From: Vespa crabro
Lineage: Eukaryota > Arthropoda > Insecta > Hymenoptera > Vespidae
Assembly (NCBI RefSeq): GCF_910589235.1
Contig: NC_060955.1
Location: forward strand, 12,916,837 to 12,980,836
Direction: 5' to 3'
Length of the DNA stretch: 64,000 nt
Part shown: positions 25,708 to 40,590 of the stretch, in pieces
Position numbering within the stretch: position 1 is the stretch's first letter
Layout of the letters: every line of letters begins with the position of its first letter
Translations under genes and position numbers: made by a program
Notes under the pieces: generated by a model
Told to the model about the DNA's origin: nothing
The model's input: the letters and a program-made list of their open reading frames with translations, nothing else
Databases searched by the model: none

Positions 25708-28700
25708 CGACACATGCGAATTTCGTTAATTGCTGAGATTTAATCGTGAAAGCATTGAACTAACTCGTACCACAGCTTGAGAATTGTTTCCAATCGATTC
25801 GGACATTGTATTTCTGAAGATCAAACATCTATTTGATATTGGAATCGACGTTTTAACCTTGTTTCTTATCGTATATACGTTTTTTCGTTCATAATGGCGT
25901 ACCATCGAAATACGAAATAATGAAATCTCATTCAAATTCAATTAGTTTATATTCTGTCGACGCAGAATAAAGATTACAACAAGAATATATCTTCCTGACT
26001 GTGTGTAAATAGAAGTTTTAACATGAAAATTGTCGAAAAATGAGATCGACACATTCGAATTTCTTTAATTGCAGAGATGTAATCGTGAAATCATTGAACT
26101 TATTCGTACCACAGCTTGAGAAATGTTTCCAATCTATTCGGACATTGTATTTCTGAAGATCAAACATCCATTTTATATTGGAATCGACGTTATAACCTTG
26201 TTTCATATTTTATATACGATTATTAGCTCATAAAGAATTATCATCGAAATACGAAATTTGAAATCTCAATCAATATCAATGCTATTATATTCTATCGACG
26301 CAGAATATACAATGGAACAAGATCATAAGTTTGTCACTATGTGTAAATACGAGATTCAACATGAATATTGTAGAAAAATGAGATCGACACATGCGAATTT
26401 CGTTAATTGCTGAGATTTAATCGTGAAAGCATTGAACTAACTCGTACCACAGCTTGAGAATTGTTTCCAATCAATTCGGACATTGTATTTCTGAAGATCA
26501 AACATCTATTTGATATTGGAATCGACGTTTTGACCTTGTTTCTTATCGTATATACGTTTTTTCGTTCATAATGGCGTACCATCGAAATACGAAATAATGA
26601 AATCTCATTCAAATTCAATTAGTTTATATTCTGTCGACGCAGAATAAAGATTACAACAAGAATATATCTTCCTGACTGTGTGTAAATAGAAGTTTTAACA
26701 TGAAAATTGTCGAAAAATGAGATCGACAAATGCGAATTTTGTTAAATGCTGAGATAAAATCGTGAACACATTGAAATTACTCGTACCACAGCTTCAGAAA
26801 TGTTTCCAATCAATTCGACATTGTATTTCTGAAGATCAAACATTTATTTTATCTTGGAATCGACGTTATAACCTTGTTTCATATTTTATATACGATTATT
26901 AGCTCATAAAGAAGTATCATCGAAATACGAAATTTGAAATCTCAATCAATATCAATGCTTTTATATTCTATCGACGCAGAATATACAAAGGAACAAGAAC
27001 ATAAGTTTGTCACTATGTGTAAATACGAGTTTCAACATGAATATTGTAGAAAAATGAGATCGACACATGCGAATTTCGTTAATTGCAGAGCTTCAATCGT
27101 GAAAACATTGAACTTACTCGTACCACAGCTTGAGAAATGTTTCCAACCGATTCGGACATTGTATTTCTGAAGATCATACATCCATTTTATCTTGGAATCG
27201 ACGTTATAACCTTGTTTCATATGTTATATACGATTATTAGCTCATAAAGAAGTATCATCGAAATACGAAATTTGAAATCTCAATCAATATCAATGCTTTT
27301 ATATTCTATCGCCGCAGAATATACAAAGGAACAAGAACATAAGTTTGTCACTATGTGTAAATACGAGTTTCAACATGAATATTGTAGAAAAATGAGATCG
27401 ACACATGCGAATTTCGTTAATTGCTGAGATTTAATCGTGAAAGCATTGAACTAACTCGTACCACAGCTTGAGAATTGTTTCCAATCGATTCGGACATTGT
27501 ATTTCTGAAGATCAAACATCTATTTTATCTTGGAATCGACGTTTTAACCTTGTGTCTTATCGTATATACGTTTTTTCGTTCATAATGGCGTACCATCGAA
27601 ATACGAAATAATGAAATCTCATTCAAATTCAATCAGTTTATATTCTGTCGACGCATAATAAAGATTACAACAAGAATATATCTTCCTGACTGTGTGTAAA
27701 TAGAAGTTTTCACATGAAAATTGTCGAAAAATGAGATCGACAAATGCGAATTTTGTTAAATGCTGAGATAAAATCGTGAACACAATGAAATTACTCGTAC
27801 CACAGCTTCAGAAATGTTTCCAAGCTATTCGGACATTGTATTTCTGAAGATCAAACATTTATTTTATCTTGGAATCGACGTTATAACCTTGTTTCATATG
27901 TTGTATACGATTATTAGCTCATAAAGAAGTATCATCGAAATACGAAATTTCAAATCTCAATCAATATCAATGCTTTTATATTCTATCGACGCAGAATATA
28001 CAAAGGAACAAGAACATAAGTTTGTCACTATGTGTAAATACGAGTTTCACCATGAATATTGTAGAAAAATGAGATCGACACATGCGAATTTTGTTAAATG
28101 CTGAGATAAAATCGTGTACACATTGAAATTACTCGTACCACAGCTTCAGAAATGTTTCCAATCTATTCGGACATTGTATTTCTGAAGATCAAACATTTAT
28201 TTTATCTTGGAATCGACGTTATAACCTTGTTTCATATGTTATATATGATTATTAGCTCTTAAAGAAGTATCATCGAAATACGAAATTTCAAATCTCAATC
28301 AATATCAATGCGTTTATATTCTATCGACGCAGAATATACAATGGAACAAGAACATAAGTTTGTCACTATGTGTAAATACGAGTTTTAACATGAATATTGT
28401 CGAAAATTGAGATCGACACATGCGAATTTCTTTAATTGCAGAGATGTAATCGTGAAATCATTGAACTTATTCGTACCACAGCTTGAGAAATGTTTCCAAT
28501 CTATTCGGACATTGTATTTCTGAAGATCAAACATCCATTTTATATTGGAATCGACGTTATAACCTTGTTTCATATGTTATATACGATTATTAGCTCATAA
28601 AGAAGTATCATCGAAATACGAAATTTGAAATCTCAATCAATATCAATGCTTTTATATTCTATCGACGCAGAATATACAAAGGAACAAGAACATAAGTTTG

Positions 28701-30442
28701 TCACTATGTGTAAATACGAGTTTCAACATGAATATTGTAGAAAAATGAGATCGACACATGCGAATTTTGTTAAATGCTGAGATAAAATCGTGTACACATT
28801 GAAATTACTCGTACCACAGCTTGAGAAATGTTTCCAACCGATTCGGACATTGTATTTCTGAAGATCATACATCCATTTTATCTTGGAATCGACGTTATAA
28901 CCTTGTTTCATATGTTATATATGATTATTAGCTCTTAAAGAAGTATCATCGAAATACGAAATTTCAAATCTCAATCAATATCAATGCTTTTATATTCTAT
29001 CGACGCAGAATATACAATGGAACAAGAACATAAGTTTGTCACTATGTGTAAATACGAGTTTTAACATGAATATTGTCGAAAATTGAGATCGACACATGCG
29101 AATTTCTTTAATTGCAGAGATGTAATCGTGAAACCATTGAACTTATTCGTACCACAGCTTGAGAAATGTTTCCAATCTATTCGGACATTGTATTTCTGAA
29201 GATCAAACATCCATTTTATATTGGAATCGACGTTATAACCTTGTTTCATATTTTATATACGATTATTAGCTCATAAAGAATTATCATCGAAATACGAAAT
29301 TTGAAATCTCAATCAATATCAATGCTATTATGTTCTATCGACGCAGAATATACAATGGAACAAGATCATAAGTTTGTCACTATGTGTAAATACGAGATTC
29401 AACATGAATATTGTAGAAAAATGAGATCGACACATGCGAATTTCGTTAATTGCTGAGATTTAATCGTGAATGCATTGAACTAACTCGTACCACAGCTTGA
29501 GAATTGTTTCCAATCGATTCGGACATTGTATTTCTGAAGATCAAACATCTATTTTATCTTGGAATCGACGTTTTAACCTTGTGTCTTATCGTATATACGT
29601 TTTTTCGTTCATAATGGCGTACCATCGAAATACGAAATAATGAAATCTCATTCAAATTCAATCAGTTTATATTCTGTCGACGCATAATAAAGATTACAAC
29701 AAGAATATATCTTCCTGACTGTGTGTAAATAGAAGTTTTCACATGAAAATTGTCGAAAAATGAGATCGACACATGCGAATTTTGTTAAATGCTGAGATAA
29801 AATCGTGAACACAATGAAATTACTCGTACCACAGCTTCAGAAATGTTTCCAATCTATTCGGACATTGTATTTCTGAAGATCAAACATTTATTTTATCTTG
29901 GAATCGACGTTATAACCTTGTTTCATATGTTGTATACGATTATTAGCTCATAAAGAAGTATCATCGAAATACGAAATTTGAAATCTCAATCAATATCAAT
30001 GCTTTTATATTCTATCGACGCAGAATATACAAAGGAACAAGAACATAAGTTTGTCACTATGTGTAAATACGAGTTTCACCATGAATATTGTAGAAAAATG
30101 AGATCGACACATGCGAATTTTGTTAAATGCTGAGATAAAATCGTGTACACATTGAAATTACTCGTACCACAGCTTCAGAAATGTTTCCAATCTATTCGGA
30201 CATTGTATTTCTGAAGATCGAACATTTATTTTATCTTGGAATCGACGTTATAACCTTGTTTCATATGTTGTATACGATTATTAGCTCATAAAGAAGTATC
30301 ATCGAAATACGAAATTTGAAATCTCAATCAATATCAATGCTTTTATATTCTATCGACGCAGAATATACAAAGGAACAAGAACATAAGTTTGTCACTATGT
30401 GTAAATACGAGATTCAACATGAATATTGTAGAAAAATGAGAT
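25708..30442 (+). repeat. 4,735-bp 14-mer HOR (ABCDE HIJ B*FG HIJ)
   Basis: Monomer starts: 25708, 26047, 26385, 26724, 27061, 27399, 27738, 28076, 28414, 28752, 29090, 29428, 29767, 30105. It is an 8-mer (ABCDEHIJ) plus the 2,029-bp 6-mer B*FGHIJ known from the left block. The E tail has the private tcgccgcag (27312), also found at 45577. The final J has the ordinary tcgacgcagaat, not the usual tcgactcag. Confidence 0.92.
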
Positions 30443-33400
30443 CGACACATGCGAATTTCGTTAATTGCTGAGATTTAATCGTGAAAGCATTGAACTAACT
30501 CGTACCACAGCTTGAGAATTGTTTCCAATCGATTCGGACATTGTATTTCTGAAGATCAAACATCTATTTGATATTGGAATCGACGTTTTAACCTTGTTTC
30601 TTATCGTATATACGTTTTTTCGTTCATAATGGCGTACCATCGAAATACGAAATAATGAAATCTCATTCAAATTCAATTAGTTTATATTCTGTCGACGCAG
30701 AATAAAGATTACAACAAGAATATATCTTCCTGACTGTGTGTAAATAGAAGTTTTAACATGAAAATTGTCGAAAAATGAGATCGACACATTCGAATTTCTT
30801 TAATTGCAGAGATGTAATCGTGAAATCATTGAACTTATTCGTACCACAGCTTGAGAAATGTTTCCAATCTATTCGGACATTGTATTTCTGAAGATCAAAC
30901 ATCCATTTTATATTGGAATCGACGTTATAACCTTGTTTCATATTTTATATACGATTATTAGCTCATAAAGAATTATCATCGAAATACGAAATTTGAAATC
31001 TCAATCAATATCAATGCTTTTATATTCTATCGACGCAGAATATACAATGGAACAAGATCATAAGTTTGTCACTATGTGTTAATACGAGATTCAACATGAA
31101 TATTGTAGAAAAATGAGATCGACACATGCGAATTTCGTTAATTGCTGAGATTTAATCGTGAAAGCATTGAACTAACTCGTACCACAGCTTGAGAATTGTT
31201 TCCAATCGATTCGGACATTGTATTTCTGAAGATCAAACATCTATTTGATATTGGAATCGACGTTTTGACCTTGTTTCTTATCGTATATACGTTTTTTCGT
31301 TCATAATGGCGTACCATCGAAATACGAAATAATGAAATCTCATTCAAATTCAATTAGTTTATATTCTGTCGACGCAGAATAAAGATTACAACAAGAATAT
31401 ATCTTCCTGACTGTGTGTAAATAGAAGTTTTAACATGAAAATTGTCGAAAAATGAGATCGACAAATGCGAATTTTGTTAAATGCTGAGATAAAATCGTGA
31501 ACACATTGAAATTACTCGTACCACAGCTTCAGAAATGTTTCCAATCAATTCGACATTGTATTTCTGAAGATCAAACATTTATTTTATCTTGGAATCGACG
31601 TTATAACCTTGTTTCATATTTTATATACGATTATTAGCTCATAAAGAAGTATCATCGAAATACGAAATTTGAAATCTCAATCAATATCAATGCTTTTATA
31701 TTCTATCGACGCAGAATATACAAAGGAACAAGAACATAAGTTTGTCACTATGTGTAAATACGAGTTTCAACATGAATATTGTAGAAAAATGAGATCGACA
31801 CATGCGAATTTCGTTAATTGCAGAGCTTCAATCGTGAAAACATTGAACTTACTCGTACCACAGCTTGAGAAATGTTTCCAACCGATTCGGACATTGTATT
31901 TCTGAAGATCATACATCCATTTTATCTTGGAATCGACGTTATAACCTTGTTTCATATGTTATATACGATTATTAGCTCATAAAGAAGTATCATCGAAATA
32001 CGAAATTTGAAATCTCAATCAATATCAATGCTTTTATATTCTATCGACGCAGAATATACAATGGAACAAGAACATAAGTTTGTCACTATGTGTAAATACG
32101 AGTTTCAACATGAATATTGTAGAAAAATGAGATCGACAAATGCGAATTTTGTTAAATGCTGAGATAAAATCGTGTACACATTGAAATTACTCGTACCACA
32201 GCTTGAGAAATGTTTCCAACCGATTCGGACATTGTATTTCTGAAGATCATACATCCATTTTATCTTGGAGTCGACGTTATAACCTTGTTTCATATGTTAT
32301 ATATGATTATTAGCTCTTAAAGAAGTATCATCGAAATACGAAATTTGAAATCTCAATCAATATCAATGCTTTTATATTCTATCGACGCAGAATATACAAT
32401 GGAACAAGAACATAAGTTTGTCACTATGTGTAAATACGAGTTTTAACATGAATATTGTCGAAAATTGAGATCGACACATGCGAATTTCTTTAATTGCAGA
32501 GATGTAATCGTGAAACCATTGAACTTATTCGTACCACAGCTTGAGAAATGTTTCCAATCTATTCGGACATTGTATTTCTGAAGATCAAACATCCATTTTA
32601 TATTGGAATCGACGTTATAACCTTGTTTCATATTTTATATACGATTATTAGCTCATAAAGAATTATCATCGAAATACGAAATTTGAAATCTCAATCAATA
32701 TCAATGCTATTATGTTCTATCGACGCAGAATATACAATGGAACAAGATCATAAGTTTGTCACTATGTGTAAATACGAGATTCAACATGAATATTGTAGAA
32801 AAATGAGATCGACACATGCGAATTTCGTTAATTGCTGAGATTTAATCGTGAATGCATTGAACTAACTCGTACCACAGCTTGAGAATTGTTTCCAATCGAT
32901 TCGGACATTGTATTTCTGAAGATCAAACATCTATTTTATCTTGGAATCGACGTTTTAACCTTGTGTCTTATCGTATATACGTTTTTTCGTTCATAATGGC
33001 GTACCATCGAAATACGAAATAATGAAATCTCATTCAAATTCAATCAGTTTATATTCTGTCGACGCATAATAAAGATTACAACAAGAATATATCTTCCTGA
33101 CTGTGTGTAAATAGAAGTTTTCACATGAAAATTGTCGAAAAATGAGATCGACAAATGCGAATTTTGTTAAATGCTGAGATAAAATCGTGAACACAATGAA
33201 ATTACTCGTACCACAGCTTCAGAAATGTTTCCAATCTATTCGGACATTGTATTTCTGAAGATCAAACATTTATTTTATCTTGGAATCGACGTTATAACCT
33301 TGTTTCATATGTTGTATACGATTATTAGCTCATAAAGAAGTATCATCGAAATACGAAATTTGAAATCTCAATCAATATCAATGCTTTTATATTCTATCGA

Positions 33401-33824
33401 CGCAGAATATACAAAGGAACAAGTACATAAGTTTGTCACTATGTGTAAATACGAGTTTCACCATGAATATTGTAGAAAAATGAGATCGACACATGCGAAT
33501 TTTGTTAAATGCTGAGATAAAATCGTGTACACATTGAAATTACTCGTACCACAGCTTCAGAAATGTTTCCAATCTATTCGGACATTGTATTTCTGAAGAT
33601 CGAACATTTATTTTATCTTGGAATCGACGTTATAACCTTGTTTCATATGTTGTATACGATTATTAGCTCATAAAGAAGTATCATCGAAATACGAAATTTG
33701 AAATCTCAATCAATATCAATGCTTTTATATTCTATCGACTCAGAATATACAAAGGAACAAGAACATAAGTTTGTCACTATGTGTAAATACGAGATTCAAC
33801 ATGAATATTGTAGAAAAATGAGAT
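30443..33824 (+). repeat. 3,382-bp 10-mer HOR, haplotype 1
   Basis: Monomer starts: 30443, 30782, 31120, 31459, 31796, 32134, 32472, 32810, 33149, 33487. Carries gctattatgttct, gtgaatgcattg and gaacacaatg, plus tgtgttaatacg in B. Changes include gcttttatattct in B's tail and caatggaacaag in E's tail. Confidence 0.95.
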
Positions 33825-36800
33825 CGACACATGCGAATTTCGTTAATTGCTGAGATTTAATCGTGAAAGCATTGAACTAACTCGTACCACAGCTTGAGAA
33901 TTGTTTCCAATCGATTCGGACATTGTATTTCAGAAGATCAAACATCTATTTGATATTGGAATCGACGTTTTAACCTTGTTTCTTATCGTATATACGTTTT
34001 TTCGTTCATAATGGCGTACCATCGAAATACGAAATAATGAAATCTCATTCAAATTCAATTAGTTTATATTCTGTCGACGCAGAATAAAGATTACAACAAG
34101 AATATATCTTCCTGACTGTGTGTAAATAGAAGTTTTAACATGAAAATTGTCGAAAAATGAGATCGACACATTCGAATTTCTTTAATTGCAGAGATGTAAT
34201 CGTGAAATCATTGAACTTATTCGTACCACAGCTTGAGAAATGTTTCCAATCTATTCGGACATTGTATTTCTGAAGATCAAACATCCATTTTATATTGGAA
34301 TCGACGTTATAACCTTGTTTCATATTTTATATACGATTATTAGCTCATAAAGAATTATCATCGAAATACGAAATTTGAAATCTCAATCAATATCAATGCT
34401 ATTATATTCTATCGACGCAGAATATACAATGGAACAAGATCATAAGTTTGTCACTATGTGTTAATACGAGATTCAACATGAATATTGTAGAAAAATGAGA
34501 TCGACACATGCGAATTTCGTTAATTGCTGAGATTTAATCGTGAAAGCATTGAACTAACTCGTACCACAGCTTGAGAATTGTTTCCAATCGATTCGGACAT
34601 TGTATTTCTGAAGATCAAACATCTATTTGATATTGGAATCGACGTTTTGACCTTGTTTCTTATCGTATATACGTTTTTTCGTTCATAATGGCGTACCATC
34701 GAAATACGAAATAATGAAATCTCATTCAAATTCAATTAGTTTATATTCTGTCGACGCAGAATAAAGATTACAACAAGAATATATCTTCCTGACTGTGTGT
34801 AAATAGAAGTTTTAACATGAAAATTGTCGAAAAATGAGATCGACAAATGCGAATTTTGTTAAATGCTGAGATAAAATCGTGAACACATTGAAATTACTCG
34901 TACCACAGCTTCAGAAATGTTTCCAATCAATTCGACATTGTATTTCTGAAGATCAAACATTTATTTTATCTTGGAATCGACGTTATAACCTTGTTTCATA
35001 TTTTATATACGATTATTAGCTCATAAAGAAGTATCATCGAAATACGAAATTTGAAATCTCAATCAATATCAATGCTTTTATATTCTATCGACGCAGAATA
35101 TACAAAGGAACAAGAACATAAGTTTGTCACTATGTGTAAATACGAGTTTCAACATGAATATTGTAGAAAAATGAGATCGACACATGCGAATTTCGTTAAT
35201 TGCAGAGCTTCAATCGTGAAAACATTGAACTTACTCGTACCACAGCTTGAGAAATGTTTCCAACCGATTCGGACATTGTATTTCTGAAGATCATACATCC
35301 ATTTTATCTTGGAATCGACGTTATAACCTTGTTTCATATGTTATATACGATTATTAGCTCATAAAGAAGTATCATCGAAATACGAAATTTGAAATCTCAA
35401 TCAATATCAATGCTTTTATATTCTATCGACGCAGAATATACAATGGAACAAGAACATAAGTTTGTCACTATGTGTAAATACGAGTTTCAACATGAATATT
35501 GTAGAAAAATGAGATCGACACATGCGAATTTTGTTAAATGCTGAGATAAAATCGTGTACACATTGAAATTACTCGTACCACAGCTTGAGAAATGTTTCCA
35601 ACCGATTCGGACATTGTATTTCTGAAGATCATACATCCATTTTATCTTGGAGTCGACGTTATAACCTTGTTTCATATGTTATATATGATTATTAGCTCTT
35701 AAAGAAGTATCATCGAAATACGAAATTTCAAATCTCAATCAATATCAATGCTTTTATATTCTATCGACGCAGAATATACAATGGAACAAGAACATAAGTT
35801 TGTCACTATGTGTAAATACGAGTTTTAACATGAATATTGTCGAAAATTGAGATCGACACATGCGAATTTCTTTAATTGCAGAGATGTAATCGTGAAACCA
35901 TTGAACTTATTCGTACCACAGCTTGAGAAATGTTTCCAATCTATTCGGACATTGTATTTCTGAAGATCAAACATCCATTTTATATTGGAATCGACGTTAT
36001 AACCTTGTTTCATATTTTATATACGATTATTAGCTCATAAAGAATTATCATCGAAATACGAAATTTGAAATCTCAATCAATATCAATGCTATTATATTCT
36101 ATCGACGCAGAATATACAATGGAACAAGATCATAAGTTTGTCACTATGTGTAAATACGAGATTCAACATGAATATTGTAGAAAAATGAGATCGACACATG
36201 CGAATTTCGTTAATTGCTGAGATTTAATCGTGAAAGCATTGAACTAACTCGTACCACAGCTTGAGAATTGTTTCCAATCGATTCGGACATTGTATTTCTG
36301 AAGATCAAACATCTATTTTATCTTGGAATCGACGTTTTAACCTTGTGTCTTATCGTATATACGTTTTTTCGTTCATAATGGCGTACCATCGAAATACGAA
36401 ATAATGAAATCTCATTCAAATTCAATCAGTTTATATTCTGTCGACGCATAATAAAGATTACAACAAGAATATATCTTCCTGACTGTGTGTAAATAGAAGT
36501 TTTCACATGAAAATTGTCGAAAAATGAGATCGACAAATGCGAATTTTGTTAAATGCTGAGATAAAATCGTGAACACATTGAAATTACTCGTACCACAGCT
36601 TCAGAAATGTTTCCAATCTATTCGGACATTGTATTTCTGAAGATCAAACATTTATTTTATCTTGGAATCGACGTTATAACCTTGTTTCATATGTTGTATA
36701 CGATTATTAGCTCATAAAGAAGTATCATCGAAATACGAAATTTGAAATCTCAATCAATATCAATGCTTTTATATTCTATCGACGCAGAATATACAAAGGA

Positions 36801-37206
36801 ACAAGAACATAAGTTTGTCACTATGTGTAAATACGAGTTTCACCATGAATATTGTAGAAAAATGAGATCGACACATGCGAATTTTGTTAAATGCTGAGAT
36901 AAAATCGTGTACACATTGAAATTACTCGTACCACAGCTTCAGAAATGTTTCCAATCTATTCGGACATTGTATTTCTGAAGATCGAACATTTATTTTATCT
37001 TGGAATCGACGTTATAACCTTGTTTCATATGTTGTATACGATTATTAGCTCATAAAGAAGTATCATCGAAATACGAAATTTGAAATCTCAATCAATATCA
37101 ATGCTTTTATATTCTATCGACTCAGAATATACAAAGGAACAAGAACATAAGTTTGTCACTATGTGTAAATACGAGATTCAACATGAATATTGTAGAAAAA
37201 TGAGAT
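33825..37206 (+). repeat. 3,382-bp 10-mer HOR, haplotype 2
   Basis: Monomer starts: 33825, 34164, 34502, 34841, 35178, 35516, 35854, 36192, 36531, 36869. Carries the haplotype 2 alleles, tgtgttaatacg in B, and the private tatttcagaagatc in A (33932). That change is exactly 13,191 bp from the identical one at 20741. Confidence 0.95.
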
Positions 37207-38898
37207 CGACACATGCGAATTTCGTTAATTGCTGAGATTTAATCGTGAAAGCATTGAACTAACTCGTACCACAGCTTGAGAATTGTTTCCAATCGATTCG
37301 GACATTGTATTTCTGAAGATCAAACATCTATTTGATATTGGAATCGACGTTTTAACCTTGTTTCTTATCGTATATACGTTTTTTCGTTCATAATGGCGTA
37401 CCATCGAAATACGAAATAATGAAATCTCATTCAAATTCAATTAGTTTATATTCTGTCGACGCAGAATAAAGATTACAACAAGAATATATCTTCCTGACTG
37501 TGTGTAAATAGAAGTTTTAACATGAAAATTGTCGAAAAATGAGATCGACACATGCGAATTTCTTTAATTGCAGAGATGTAATCGTGAAATCATTGAACTT
37601 ATTCGTACCACAGCTTGAGAAATGTTTCCAATCTATTCGGACATTGTATTTCTGAAGATCAAACATCCATTTTATATTGGAATCGACGTTATAACCTTGT
37701 TTCATATTTTATATACGATTATTAGCTCATAAAGAATTATCATCGAAATACGAAATTTGAAATCTCAATCAATATCAATGCTATTATATTCTATCGACGC
37801 AGAATATACAATGGAACAAGATCATAAGTTTGTCACTATGTGTAAATACGAGATTCAACATGAATATTGTAGAAAAATGAGATCGACACATGCGAATTTC
37901 GTTAATTGCTGAGATTTAATCGTGAAAGCATTGAACTAACTCGTACCACAGCTTGAGAATTGTTTCCAATCGATTCGGACATTGTATTTCTGAAGATCAA
38001 ACATCTATTTGATATTGGAATCGACGTTTTAACCTTGTTTCTTATCGTATATACGTTTTTTCGTTCATAATGGCGTACCATCGAAATACGAAATAATGAA
38101 ATCTCATTCAAATTCAATCAGTTTATATTCTGTCGACGCATAATAAAGATTACAACAAGAATATATCTTCCTGACTGTGTGTAAATAGAAGTTTTCACAT
38201 GAAAATTGTCGAAAAATGAGATCGACAAATGCGAATTTTGTTAAATGCTGAGATAAAATCGTGAACACATTGAAATTACTCGTACCACAGCTTCAGAAAT
38301 GTTTCCAATCTATTCGGACATTGTATTTCTGAAGATCAAACATTTATTTTATCTTGGAATTGACGTTATAACCTTGTTTCATATGTTGTATACGATTATT
38401 AGCTCATAAAGAAGTATCATCGAAATACGAAATTTGAAATCTCAATCAATATCAATGCTTTTATATTCTATCGACGCAGAATATACAAAGGAACAAGAAC
38501 ATAAGTTTGTCACTATGTGTAAATACGAGTTTCAACATGAATATTGTAGAAAAATGAGATCGACACATGCGAATTTTGTTAAATGCTGAGATAAAATCGT
38601 GTACACATTGAAATTACTCGTACCACAGCTTCAGAAATGTTTCCAATCTATTCGGACATTGTATTTCTGAAGATCGAACATTTATTTTATCTTGGAATCG
38701 ACGTTATAACCTTGTTTCATATGTTGTATACGATTATTAGCTCATAAAGAAGTATCATCGAAATACGAAATTTGAAATCTCAATCAATATCAATGCTTTT
38801 ATATTCTATCGACTCAGAATATACAAAGGAACAAGAACATAAGTTTGTCACTATGTGTAAATACGAGATTCAACATGAATATTGTAGAAAAATGAGAT
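37207..38898 (+). repeat. 1,692-bp 5-mer HOR A-B-C/H-I-J
   Basis: Monomer starts: 37207, 37546, 37884, 38223, 38561. The third monomer is a hybrid: A/C-type first half (ctatttgatattgg, ccttgtttctt) and H-type second half (caatcagttt, cgcataataaag). I has the private ggaattgacg (38361). Confidence 0.93.
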
Positions 38899-40590
38899 CG
38901 ACACATGCGAATTTCGTTAATTGCTGAGATTTAATCGTGAAAGCATTGAACTAACTCGTACCACAGCTTGAGAATTGTTTCCAATCGATTCGGACATTGT
39001 ATTTCTGAAGATCAAACATCTATTTGATATTGGAATCGACGTTTTAACCTTGTTTCTTATCGTATATACGTTTTTTCGTTCATAATGGCGTACCATCGAA
39101 ATACGAAATAATGAAATCTCATTCAAATTCAATTAGTTTATATTCTGTCGACGCAGAATAAAGATTACAACAAGAATATATCTTCCTGACTGTGTGTAAA
39201 TAGAAGTTTTAACATGAAAATTGTCGAAAAATGAGATCGACACATGCGAATATCTTTAATTGCAGAGATGTAATCGTGAAATCATTGAACTTATTCGTAC
39301 CACAGCTTGAGAAATGTTTCCAATCTATTCGGACATTGTATTTCTGAAGATCAAACATCCATTTTATATTGGAATCGACGTTATAACCTTGTTTCATATT
39401 TTATATACGATTATTAGCTCATAAAGAATTATCATCGAAATACGAAATTTGAAATCTCAATCAATATCAATGCTATTATATTCTATCGACGCAGAATATA
39501 CAATGGAACAAGATCATAAGTTTGTCACTATGTGTAAATACGAGATTCAACATGAATGTTGTAGAAAAATGAGATCGACACATGCGAATTTCGTTAATTG
39601 CTGAGATTTAATCGTGAAAGCATTGAACTAACTCGTACCACAGCTTGAGAATTGTTTCCAATCGATTCGGACATTGTATTTCTGAAGATCAAACATCTAT
39701 TTGATATTGGAATCGACGTTTTAACCTTGTTTCTTATCGTATATACGTTTTTTCGTTCATAATGGCGTACCATCGAAATACGAAATAATGAAATCTCATT
39801 CAAATTCAATCAGTTTATATTCTGTCGACGCATAATAAAGATTACAACAAGAATATATCTTCCTGACTGTGTGTAAATAGAAGTTTTCACATGAAAATTG
39901 TCGAAAAATGAGATCGACAAATGCGAATTTTGTTAAATGCTGAGATAAAATCGTGAACACATTGAAATTACTCGTACCACAGCTTCAGAAATGTTTCCAA
40001 TCTATTCGGACATTGTATTTCTGAAGATCAAACATTTATTTTATCTTGGAATCGATGTTATAACCTTGTTTCATATGTTGTATACGATTATTAGCTCATA
40101 AAGAAGTATCATCGAAATACGAAATTTGAAATCTCAATCAATATCAATGCTTTTATATTCTATCGACGCAGAATATACAAAGGAACAAGAACATAAGTTT
40201 GTCACTATGTGTAAATACGAGTTTCACCATGAATATTGTAGAAAAATGAGATCGACACATGCGAATTTTGTTAAATGCTGAGATAAAATCGTGTACACAT
40301 TGAAATTACTCGTACCACAGCTTCAGAAATGTTTCCAATCTATTCGGACATTGTATTTCTGAAGATCGAACATTTATTTTATCTTGGAATCGACGTTATA
40401 ACCTTGTTTCATATGTTGTATACGATTATTAGCTCATAAAGAAGTATCATCGAAATACGAAATTTGAAATCTCAATCAATATCAATGCTTTTATATTCTA
40501 TCGACTCAGAATATACAAAGGAACAAGAACATAAGTTTGTCACTATGTGTAAATACGAGATTCAACATGAATATTGTAGAAAAATGAGAT
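38899..40590 (+). repeat. 1,692-bp 5-mer HOR A-B-C/H-I-J
   Basis: Monomer starts: 38899, 39238, 39576, 39915, 40253. Tandem copy of the preceding 5-mer with the same C/H hybrid. Private changes are gaatatctttaattg and gaatgttgtag in B and ggaatcgatgtt in I. Confidence 0.93.
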
